In this document: one piece after another, positions 1-5,863 of the stretch
Position numbering within the stretch: position 1 is the stretch's first letter
Layout of the letters: every line of letters starts with the position of its first letter
NCBI GenBank assembly: GCA_947455285.1
Contig: CANGOK010000187.1
Location: forward strand, 1-6,653
DNA: 6,653 nucleotides
Source of the DNA: Beijerinckiaceae bacterium
Lineage (GTDB): Bacteria; Pseudomonadota; Alphaproteobacteria; Rhizobiales; Beijerinckiaceae
Reading direction: 5' to 3'
The notes under the pieces: model-generated
Database searches by the model: none
Told to the model about the DNA's origin: nothing
What the model saw: the letters and a program-made list of their open reading frames with translations, nothing else
Position numbers and translations under genes: made by a program

Positions 1-5
1 AAGCG

Positions 6-32
6 TTGCCCCCATCGCCCGAGCCGTATAAG
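6..32 (+). promoter_or_regulatory. Possible sigma-70-like promoter for the TPP enzyme operon
   Basis: A TTGCCC box at 6-11 and a TATAAG box at 27-32 resemble the -35 and -10 hexamers. The -10 matches the consensus at five of six positions. The spacer is 15 bases, shorter than the usual 17, which weakens the call. Transcription would start near position 39 and leave a leader of about 40 bases. No start-site evidence is available from sequence alone. Confidence 0.3.
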
Positions 33-47
33 CCTGTGCCCATAGAG

Positions 48-62
48 GCGCGCAGGGCGCGC
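48..62 (+). repeat. GC-only hairpin before the Shine-Dalgarno
   Basis: GCGCGC at 48-53 pairs with GCGCGC at 57-62 across a three-base AGG loop. This gives a six-pair stem made only of G-C pairs. It ends three bases before the Shine-Dalgarno at 66-72. There is no T-run after it, so it is not a typical intrinsic terminator. It may affect translation initiation, or it may be chance in GC-rich DNA. Confidence 0.35.
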
Positions 63-65
63 GGC

Positions 66-72
66 AGGGAGA
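66..72 (+). promoter_or_regulatory. Shine-Dalgarno supporting the GTG start at 79
   Basis: AGGGAGA at 66-72 lies six bases before the GTG at 79. This is a strong ribosome-binding site at good spacing, and it supports the use of GTG as the start codon. Confidence 0.7.
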
Positions 73-78
73 AACACC

Positions 79-1797
79 GTGGGGCAGAAGACGATTGAAG
101 GAACTGTTGCGGACGCTTACCTGGCCTTGCTGGCCGATCGTGGCGTTGATTACCTTTTCGCTAATGCGGGCACCGATTTCGCGCCGCTGATCGAGGCCTA
201 TTCCAAGGCCGAAGCGAATGGGACCAAGGTTCCCAAACCCGTCACCGTGCCCCATGAAAACGTCGCCGTCTCCATGGCCATGGGCTACTACTTGAAGACT
301 GGCAAGCCGCAGCTTGTGATGGTGCATGTGAACGTCGGCACCGCCAATGCGGTCTGCGGCGTGATGAACGCCTGGCGCGGCAATATCCCGGTTCTTTTCA
401 GCGCGGGCCGCACACCCTTCGCCGAGGAGAGCGGCGAGCTTGGCCAACGCTCCGGCGAAATCCACTGGCCTCAGGAAATGCGCGATCAGGGCGCCATGGT
501 GCGCGAATTCGTGAAGTGGGACTACCAGCTCCCCAACGGACATGTGTTGGAGAACACCGTCGACCGCGCCCTCAATCTGGCGATGAGCGAGCCCAAGGGC
601 CCGATCTATCTCACCCTGCCGCGCGAAGTGCTGGCTGGACCCGCGCATAACTTCACCTACCAGTCGCCCTCGCGTCACAACCCGGCGGCTCCTCCCTATC
701 CCGACAAGAACGCCATTGATCAGGCGGCGGAGATGATCGCGCGCGCCGAGCGCCCGCTCATCATCACCTCGAGCGCCGGCCGCGATGAGGCGGATGTCGC
801 CAAGCTTGCCGCTCTGGCGGAGGCCTTCGCCATTCCCGTCACCCAGCGCAAGCCTCGCTATGTGGCGTTGCCGACCGATCACCCGATGCATCTCGGCTTC
901 AACCCCGACGCCTATCTGAAGGACGCCGATTGCATCATCGTGCTTGAATGCGACGTGCCGTGGATTCCCTCCAAGCGCAATCCGAAGGCTGACGCCAAGA
1001 TCATCCACATCGGCGTCGATCCGCTCTTCTCGCAATATCCCATGCGCAGCTTCCCCTGCGATCTCGCCATCAGCGGCGTCATCGGCGCGACGTTGCCCGC
1101 ACTGACCGAGGCTCTGGCCACTCGCCACGCCCATGCGCACGAGCGCATTGAAGCGCGCCGTGCGCGTCTTGCGACTGAGCGCGCCGCCCAGCGCGAGCAG
1201 TGGGCGGGCATGATCGCGAAGGCGAAGGACGCCAAGCCGATGTCGCCGGTCTGGATCACCCATTGCCTCGACGAGGTGAAGGGTCAGGACGCCATCGTCA
1301 TCAAGGAATCGCCGATCACCTTCGAGCATATGCGCTTCACCCAGCCCGGCACGATGTTCTCGGTCGGGGCCGCGGGCGGCCTTGGCTGGGGTCTTGGAAC
1401 GGCGCTCGGCGTGAAGGCGGCGGTCGGCGACAAGCTTGTCATCTGCACCTGCGGCGACGGCGCGTATATGTTCGGCAATCCGATCCCCGCCCACTACGTC
1501 TCGGCCGCCGAAAAGCTGCCCATGCTGACGGTGGTCTTCAACAACCAGATGTGGGGCGCAGTGAAGCGCAACACCCACGAGGTCTACCCTGACGGCTACG
1601 CCTCGAAGAGCAACCGCGAGGCCCTGACCTATTTCGATCCGCAGCTGCAGTTCAACAAGGCGGTGGAAGTCGCTGGCGGCTATGGCGAGACGGTGGAAGA
1701 TCCCGCCGATATGCCCAAGGCCATTGAGCGCGCGCTCAAGGCGGTGCAGGTCGAGGGACGTCAGGCGCTGCTCAACGTCATCTGTCGCGGAGTCTGA
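79..1797 (+). CDS. Thiamine pyrophosphate-requiring enzyme (acetolactate synthase/benzoylformate decarboxylase-like)
   Basis: A 572-residue enzyme of the TPP-dependent 2-oxo acid decarboxylase/carboligase superfamily, predicted cytoplasmic. The length and three-domain order fit the family: N-terminal pyrimidine-binding domain (about 8-185) with the cofactor-activating glutamate E60 in a PHENVAV context, a middle domain (about 210-345), and a C-terminal pyrophosphate-binding domain (about 410-565). The metal/TPP motif is complete, from GDG at 459-461 to NN at 488-489. The segment GAAGGLGWGLGTALG before it looks more like benzoylformate decarboxylase than classical acetolactate synthase. Start is GTG with a strong Shine-Dalgarno. 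An exporter gene follows after 13 bases, so the two are probably cotranscribed. No small regulatory subunit gene (ilvH/ilvN type) is adjacent, which argues against a housekeeping branched-chain amino acid role. The substrate is unknown; decarboxylase, carboligase and other TPP lyase activities all remain possible. Confidence 0.9.
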   Translation: MGQKTIEGTVADAYLALLADRGVDYLFANAGTDFAPLIEAYSKAEANGTKVPKPVTVPHENVAVSMAMGYYLKTGKPQLVMVHVNVGTANAVCGVMNAWRGNIPVLFSAGRTPFAEESGELGQRSGEIHWPQEMRDQGAMVREFVKWDYQLPNGHVLENTVDRALNLAMSEPKGPIYLTLPREVLAGPAHNFTYQSPSRHNPAAPPYPDKNAIDQAAEMIARAERPLIITSSAGRDEADVAKLAALAEAFAIPVTQRKPRYVALPTDHPMHLGFNPDAYLKDADCIIVLECDVPWIPSKRNPKADAKIIHIGVDPLFSQYPMRSFPCDLAISGVIGATLPALTEALATRHAHAHERIEARRARLATERAAQREQWAGMIAKAKDAKPMSPVWITHCLDEVKGQDAIVIKESPITFEHMRFTQPGTMFSVGAAGGLGWGLGTALGVKAAVGDKLVICTCGDGAYMFGNPIPAHYVSAAEKLPMLTVVFNNQMWGAVKRNTHEVYPDGYASKSNREALTYFDPQLQFNKAVEVAGGYGETVEDPADMPKAIERALKAVQVEGRQALLNVICRGV

Positions 1798-1810
1798 GAA
1801 GCGGCAGGCC

Positions 1811-3280
1811 ATGTCGACTCTGGACGCAGAGGCGCCCCAAGCGCAGAAGGCGCTGACCCATCGCGAGACGATGTGGATCGTTGCGGGCGCACTGCTGCCG
1901 GTTTTCATGGGCTCGATGGACCAGACGGTCGTATCGAGCGCCCTGCCGACCATCGGCGCCTCGCTCGGCGGGGCGTCGCATCTGTTCTGGGTCGTGGCGG
2001 CGAATCTTCTGACCGCCACGGCGATGACGCCGCTCTATGGCAAGCTCAGCGACATCCACGGTCGCCGCATGTCCTTGCTGCTAGCGATCGGCCTGTTCCT
2101 GGGCGGCTCCGTGATCGCGGCCGTAGCGGTCAATCTGCCCATGCTGATCCTTGGCCGCGCCATTCAGGGGCTTGGCGGGGGCGGGCTCACCTCTGTTCCC
2201 ATGACCATTCTTGGCGATGTCGTCGCCCCCAAGCAGCGCGCGCGCTACTACACTTACTTCTCCATCACCTACATAACCTCCGGGATGCTGGGGCCGATCT
2301 ATGGCGGGTTCATCGCCCAGCATTTCCATTGGTCGCTGATCTTCTGGTTGAACCTGCCGATCGGCGTCGCCGCCTATGTCGTCACCAGCAGCCTTCTGCG
2401 CCGCCTGCCGCGCTATGAGCGAAAGCACAAGCTGGATTTTCTCGGCGCCGCGCTGATCGTGCTCGCTAGCTCCACCTGCATGTTCGCGCTGAACGCAGGC
2501 GGACGCGCCTATGCCTGGGGCTCACCGGAGATCGTCGGTCTCGCGATCTTGTCCGCAGTCTCATGGGTTGGTTTCGTCTGGCGCCTGAGGACGGCGCCTG
2601 AGCCGCTCGTTCCGCTCAATATCCTGCGCAATCGCATCGTGCTCTTCGCCAATATATCGAATGGCGTCGGTTGGGCTTCGGTGATGAGCCTCAATATCTA
2701 TTTGCCGATGTTCCTGCAGTCGGTCCATGGGCTCAGCCCCTCCGTCTCGGGTCTGCATCTCGCCAGCCTGATGATCACGGTCAACGTGAGCGCGCTCGTC
2801 AGCGCGCAGATCACGGCGCGCATCACCAATTATAAATATCCCCCATTGTTCAGCCTGCTGCTGTGCATTGGCGCATGCCTTTATCTTGCGCTGCATACGC
2901 AGGAGATCGGCAGCTTCGAATTTGAGGTTGTGCTGATCCTGATTGGCGTCGGCTTTGGGCCGGTGGCTCCGGTGACGACGGTCGCCATGCAGAACGCCGT
3001 CGAACTGCATCAGATGGGCATTGCGGTTGGAACCGCCACCTTTGGCCGTAGCCTCATCGCCACGGGGCTGATCGCCGTCTATGGCGTCATCGTGCTGGGC
3101 GATCTGCAGGGCGTTGATCTGCGCAGCGCTCAGGCCATCGCCGCTAATCTTTTCGGGGACAAGGCGGAGGCGGCGGCCCATTTCCGCACCGTCTTTCTAG
3201 CAGGGACGGGGGCCTTCATCGTCTCTTTTGTGGCGCTTGCGTTGATGGAGCAAAAGCCCCTCTTAGCCGAAAGACGGTAG
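1811..3280 (+). CDS. MFS exporter, DHA2 (EmrB/QacA-like, 14-TM) family
   Basis: A 489-residue inner-membrane transporter, expected to use the proton gradient to export small molecules. Family marks are clear: MDQTVVSSALPTIG in the first membrane segment with acidic D37, motif A GKLSDIHGRR at 77-86, motif B with R116 in LGRAIQGLGGG, and the antiporter motif C GMLGPIYGG at 158-166. Next comes HWSLIFWLNLPIG, which is typical of DHA2 members. Length and hydrophobic pattern fit 14 membrane spans rather than 12. The frame is open upstream to 1682, but that overlaps the preceding gene and reads as arginine-rich non-membrane sequence, so the ATG at 1811 is preferred. A modest Shine-Dalgarno (GAGAAG, 1796-1801) overlaps the stop codon of the TPP enzyme, which points to coupled expression. 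The cargo cannot be inferred; drug-resistance annotation would be a guess. No emrA-like membrane fusion gene lies nearby. Confidence 0.92.
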   Translation: MSTLDAEAPQAQKALTHRETMWIVAGALLPVFMGSMDQTVVSSALPTIGASLGGASHLFWVVAANLLTATAMTPLYGKLSDIHGRRMSLLLAIGLFLGGSVIAAVAVNLPMLILGRAIQGLGGGGLTSVPMTILGDVVAPKQRARYYTYFSITYITSGMLGPIYGGFIAQHFHWSLIFWLNLPIGVAAYVVTSSLLRRLPRYERKHKLDFLGAALIVLASSTCMFALNAGGRAYAWGSPEIVGLAILSAVSWVGFVWRLRTAPEPLVPLNILRNRIVLFANISNGVGWASVMSLNIYLPMFLQSVHGLSPSVSGLHLASLMITVNVSALVSAQITARITNYKYPPLFSLLLCIGACLYLALHTQEIGSFEFEVVLILIGVGFGPVAPVTTVAMQNAVELHQMGIAVGTATFGRSLIATGLIAVYGVIVLGDLQGVDLRSAQAIAANLFGDKAEAAAHFRTVFLAGTGAFIVSFVALALMEQKPLLAERR

Positions 3281-3299
3281 CGGCGACACGCCTTGACAG

Positions 3300-3325
3300 T
3301 GAACCGGACGCCGACCTTGGGCGTA
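3300..3325 (+). promoter_or_regulatory. Possible EcfG-type (general stress) promoter before the peroxidase gene
   Basis: TGAAC at 3300-3304 and CGTA at 3322-3325 are separated by 17 bases. The alphaproteobacterial EcfG/RpoE2 consensus is about GGAAC, 16-17 bases, CGTT, so seven of nine positions match. A start near 3332 would leave a leader of about 30 bases. A perfect TTGACA hexamer at 3293-3298 also lies here, but I see no good -10 box at 16-18 bases from it. Both readings are tentative. Confidence 0.3.
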
Positions 3326-3349
3326 AGCGGAGGCGGTCAACCGTTTCGC

Positions 3350-3354
3350 AGGGG
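3350..3354 (+). promoter_or_regulatory. Shine-Dalgarno fixing the peroxidase start at 3362
   Basis: AGGGG at 3350-3354 lies seven bases before the ATG at 3362. It decides the start against a TTG at 3293 in the same frame, because only the ATG start places the signal peptide at the N-terminus. Confidence 0.7.
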
Positions 3355-3361
3355 CTGTTTA

Positions 3362-3925
3362 ATGGATCGTCGTTCATTTCTCGGCGCAGGTTTGGGGATG
3401 TTCGCTGGGCCGGCGCTGGCCGAGGGGCCTGCGAGCGGGCGCACCTGCTACAGCATGTCGTTCTCTGGGCTCGACAGGGGCGATATCCAGCTTGGAGCCT
3501 TCGTGGGCCGGCCTATTCTCGTCGTCAACACCGCCTCGCTCTGCGGCTTCGTTGGGCAATATGCGGGTTTGCAGAGCCTTTGGGAGCGGTTTTCGCCCCG
3601 GGGCCTCATGATCATCGCCGTTCCCTCGAATGATTTTGGCGGTCAGGAGCCCGGTGGGGCGGAGGAAATCCACCACGCCGCCAGCGGCTATGGCGTCAGC
3701 TTTCCCATCGCCGCCAAGGCCAAGGTCGTGGGTCCGGAGGCGCATCCCTTCTTCCGCTGGGCCGCGATGGAGCGCCCGCGCGATCTGCCCCGCTGGAATT
3801 TTCACAAATACCTTGTGGGCAGGGACGGGCGTATCGCCGATGTCTTCAGTACGGTGACGGACCCTACCAGCGCGACCGTCATGCGCGCGGTGGAGAAGGA
3901 GTTCCGGTCGCTGGCGGCTGGCTAG
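3362..3925 (+). CDS. Exported glutathione peroxidase-like thiol peroxidase (Tat-like signal)
   Basis: A 187-residue member of the glutathione peroxidase family, which reduces hydrogen peroxide and organic hydroperoxides with glutathione or thioredoxin. The catalytic tetrad is present: C61 in NTASLCGFVGQY, Q95 in FGGQEPG, and W145 and N146 in the WNFHKYLV motif. It is a cysteine enzyme, since C61 is a TGC codon and not selenocysteine. The N-terminus begins DRRSFLG, followed by a hydrophobic stretch and ALA before residue 21. This resembles a twin-arginine signal peptide with cleavage near A20, so a periplasmic location is predicted. The resolving cysteine common in thioredoxin-linked members (in the segment after EEI) is alanine here, and the usual PCNQF cysteine is serine. 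The only other cysteine is C29. An 81-base gap separates it from the exporter gene, so it may have its own promoter. Family call is firm; reductant and export route are inferred. Confidence 0.9.
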   Translation: MDRRSFLGAGLGMFAGPALAEGPASGRTCYSMSFSGLDRGDIQLGAFVGRPILVVNTASLCGFVGQYAGLQSLWERFSPRGLMIIAVPSNDFGGQEPGGAEEIHHAASGYGVSFPIAAKAKVVGPEAHPFFRWAAMERPRDLPRWNFHKYLVGRDGRIADVFSTVTDPTSATVMRAVEKEFRSLAAG

Positions 3926-3931
3926 ACCGAT

Positions 3932-3945
3932 CTGATCCTAATCAG
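3932..3945. repeat. Short inverted repeat between peroxidase and kinase genes
   Basis: CTGAT at 3932-3936 and ATCAG at 3941-3945 form a five-pair stem with a four-base CCTA loop, seven bases after the peroxidase stop codon. There is no following T-run, so it is not a recognisable intrinsic terminator. It may be a weak RNA hairpin or chance. Confidence 0.3.
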
Positions 3946-3980
3946 CGACGGGGACAGGCGGCACGGTTAAACTGTCGCCC

Positions 3981-5468
3981 ATGAGTCGCGAATCTGAGCC
4001 TGAACAGGAAGAGACCATCGCGTTTATCAGGGCGCAGGAACCCTGCTCAGAGGTTGTGACTCACGCCTCGCATGTTTTTCTATTCGATGACTACGCGCTG
4101 AAGCTTAAGCGCTGTCTGCGCTACGCCTATCTGGATTTCTCAACGTCCGAGCGCAGGCTCGCTGATTGTGAGCGCGAGCTTGAGATCAACCGCCGCTTCA
4201 CTCCGCGTCTCTATCGCGGGTTGCGCCGCATAACCCGAGCTAACGGCGCCTTGAGCTTCGATGGTGAGGGCGAGCTGGTGGACGCGGTGGTGGAGATGCG
4301 GCGCTTCCCAAGCGAAGACCTGTTCTCGCGCGTAGTCGAGGAAGGGCGCGCCACGCCTGCGCTGGCCACGCAGTTGGCGGGCGTGATCGCGGCCTCTCAC
4401 GAGCGCGCCGAGGTCGCGCCTTTTGGCGGCGCCGAGGCCTTTGCGCGAGTGCTGGCGCTGAATGAGGCGGCGCTGCGGACGACGCCTCCGGTGGCGGTTG
4501 ATCGGATTGAGGCGCTCGCCGCGAAGCTGCGAGAAGAACATGCGCGGTATGTGGCATTGCTCGACAGACGCGGGGCGCGTGGCTGCGTGCGTAGATGCCA
4601 TGGCGACCTGACCCTTCGAAACATCTGCCTCCTCGATGGCGAGCCTGCCCTGTTCGACGCGCTGGAGTTCGATGAAGAGCTCGCCACGGTCGATGTGCTT
4701 TATGATCTCGCCTTTCCCCTGATGGATCTTTGGCGCCTCAATGCGCGCGGCCTCGCAAACATCCTTTTCAACCGATACCTCGACTGTCGCGACGAAAGCG
4801 ATGGCTTGGCTCTGCTGCCGCTCTTCATGGCCACCCGCGCTGTTGTCCGCGCCCATGTGGCTGCCGCGCTCGGTCCCGAACGGCGCGCCGAAGCGCAAGC
4901 CTATTTCGCGCTCGCCGAAGAACTGATCGAGCCGCGCGCGCCTTTGCTTGTCGCTTTGGGAGGCTTCAGCGGCTCCGGCAAGTCGACGCTCGCCGCGCAT
5001 ATCGCGAGCGAGTTGGGGCCAGCGCCCGGCGCTCGCATCCACGCCACCGACCGCATCCGCAAGGCGCTGCATGGCGTTGGGGCGACGGAAAAGCTGCCGC
5101 CTGACGCTTATGCGCCGCAGGTTTCAGCAAAAGTCTATCGCCTTGCGCGCGAAGCCTGCGCTGCGACCCTTGCTGCAAGGCATGGCAGTATCGCCGAAGC
5201 TGTTTTCGATCGCGAAGAGGACCGCGCCGCCATCGAGGCTGTTGCGCAGGCAGCGGGTGTGCGCTTCGCTGGTTTCTGGCTGGAGGCGCCGGTCGAAGCG
5301 CTGGCCCGGCGCATTGCTGCGCGTCGCAACGATCCGTCCGACGCAGACGAAACGGTGATGCTGGCGCAAGCCGCGCGGGGGCATGAAGAGGTTCGTTGGA
5401 TACGGCTCGACGCCACGCAGGGCGTCGAGGCCATGGCGGCGGAGGTCTTCCGCAGGCTGAAAGGCTAG
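3981..5468 (+). CDS. Bifunctional aminoglycoside phosphotransferase-like / P-loop kinase fusion protein
   Basis: A 495-residue soluble protein with two predicted phosphotransferase domains. The N-terminal part (about 1-320) resembles the APH/choline kinase fold: a candidate nucleotide-binding lysine in ALKLKR (K41/K43), a catalytic-loop motif CHGDLTLRN with D209 and N214, and a metal-binding aspartate D226 in FDALEFD. The C-terminal part (about 321-495) is a small P-loop kinase: Walker A GGFSGSGKST at 327-336 with K334, then a TDRIRK segment (D357, R360, K361) typical of zeta-toxin/gluconate-kinase-like predicted kinases. This two-domain arrangement is known as the COG2187/COG0645 fusion in proteobacteria, with no settled substrate that I know of. 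Despite the family name, antibiotic resistance should not be assumed. The ATG at 3981 gives the full N-terminus, but no Shine-Dalgarno precedes it. A TAAACT box at 3968-3973 could even allow a leaderless transcript. Neighbours give no functional hint. Confidence 0.87.
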   Translation: MSRESEPEQEETIAFIRAQEPCSEVVTHASHVFLFDDYALKLKRCLRYAYLDFSTSERRLADCERELEINRRFTPRLYRGLRRITRANGALSFDGEGELVDAVVEMRRFPSEDLFSRVVEEGRATPALATQLAGVIAASHERAEVAPFGGAEAFARVLALNEAALRTTPPVAVDRIEALAAKLREEHARYVALLDRRGARGCVRRCHGDLTLRNICLLDGEPALFDALEFDEELATVDVLYDLAFPLMDLWRLNARGLANILFNRYLDCRDESDGLALLPLFMATRAVVRAHVAAALGPERRAEAQAYFALAEELIEPRAPLLVALGGFSGSGKSTLAAHIASELGPAPGARIHATDRIRKALHGVGATEKLPPDAYAPQVSAKVYRLAREACAATLAARHGSIAEAVFDREEDRAAIEAVAQAAGVRFAGFWLEAPVEALARRIAARRNDPSDADETVMLAQAARGHEEVRWIRLDATQGVEAMAAEVFRRLKG

Positions 5469-5523
5469 CGGCTCCGTCGTCTTGCCTTCCGCCACGCTGC
5501 CCTAAGTGAGGTTCAGAGCCAGC

Positions 5524-5529
5524 AGAGGG
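5524..5529 (+). promoter_or_regulatory. Shine-Dalgarno fixing the cytochrome c start at 5536
   Basis: AGAGGG at 5524-5529 lies six bases before the ATG at 5536. It favours this start over an in-frame GTG at 5506, which would put ten mostly polar and basic residues ahead of the signal peptide. Confidence 0.7.
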
Positions 5530-5535
5530 TCGCCA

Positions 5536-5862
5536 ATGTTTAGCCGCTTCACACTATGTCTGATCGCGACCCTTTGCGCGTCGGCCGCCATGGCGCAGCA
5601 GACCGACCCCGGACCCGGACGGCGTCTCGCAGAGCGCTTTTGCACCTCCTGCCATGAGATCAGGCCCGGCGAGACGGGGGCGGGGCCGATGGCTGCGGCG
5701 CCGCCGTTCCAGCTCGTGGCGCGGATGCCTTCAACCACTCAGCTGGCGCTGCATGTGTTCTTGAGCACAAGCCATGCGGGCATGCCGAACATCCTGCTCA
5801 CCGAGCAGGAGATTGACGAGCTGGCCGCCTATATCGTCTCGCTGGCTCCGACGCCGAAGTAG
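5536..5862 (+). CDS. Small periplasmic monohaem c-type cytochrome
   Basis: A 108-residue class I-like cytochrome c, expected to carry electrons in the periplasm. The N-terminus is a standard Sec signal peptide: FSRF, a hydrophobic core, then AMA before residue 21. The mature protein would be about 88 residues, on the short side for the class. Haem attachment is shown by CTSCH (C36, C39, H40), with H40 as one axial ligand. M83 in SHAGMPN, shortly before the C-terminal helix LTEQEIDELAAYIVSL, is the best candidate for the second. The C-terminal helix pattern is typical of soluble cytochromes c. There is no membrane anchor beyond the signal peptide. The kinase gene ends 67 bases upstream, and no oxidase or dehydrogenase gene is present to name its partner. 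The stop codon is one base from that of the convergent gene. Confidence 0.9.
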   Translation: MFSRFTLCLIATLCASAAMAQQTDPGPGRRLAERFCTSCHEIRPGETGAGPMAAAPPFQLVARMPSTTQLALHVFLSTSHAGMPNILLTEQEIDELAAYIVSLAPTPK

Positions 5863-5863
5863 G

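Larger units (their letters stand above)
1..78. other. Leader/intergenic region, no assignable gene
   Basis: No gene can be assigned in these 78 bases. One forward frame reads as a short tail ending at a TAA at 29-31, which could be the C-terminus of an upstream gene. A second forward frame stays open until a TGA at 96-98, inside the next gene. All three reverse frames lack stops, so a divergent gene start cannot be excluded either. The stretch does contain a promoter-like pair, a GC hairpin and a Shine-Dalgarno, which fits a leader for the TPP enzyme gene. Confidence 0.5.

Noticed and set aside
1682..1810. Upstream extension of the exporter reading frame into the TPP enzyme gene
   Set aside because: The extra 43 residues are arginine-rich and overlap the enzyme's coding region in another frame. 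The ATG at 1811 gives a normal family N-terminus.
2561..3181. 206-codon open frame on the - strand inside the exporter gene
   Set aside because: It is antisense to conserved membrane-segment coding sequence, with a polar, charge-rich translation and no family resemblance.
3293..3361. TTG start for the peroxidase at 3293
   Set aside because: It would bury the Tat-like signal 23 residues inside the protein. The ATG at 3362 has a strong Shine-Dalgarno seven bases upstream.
3932..3945. Intrinsic terminator after the peroxidase gene
   Set aside because: The stem has only five pairs and there is no T-run after it, so I list it only as an inverted repeat.
4140..5072. 310-codon open frame on the - strand inside the kinase fusion gene
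   Set aside because: It is fully antisense to a gene with clear kinase motifs. Its translation is rich in R, Q, H and A with no recognisable domain, as expected from codon bias in GC-rich DNA.
3981..5468. Antibiotic resistance gene (aminoglycoside phosphotransferase)
   Set aside because: The APH-like domain is of the widespread COG2187 type fused to a P-loop kinase. There is no mobile element or resistance context, so a resistance role is not supported.
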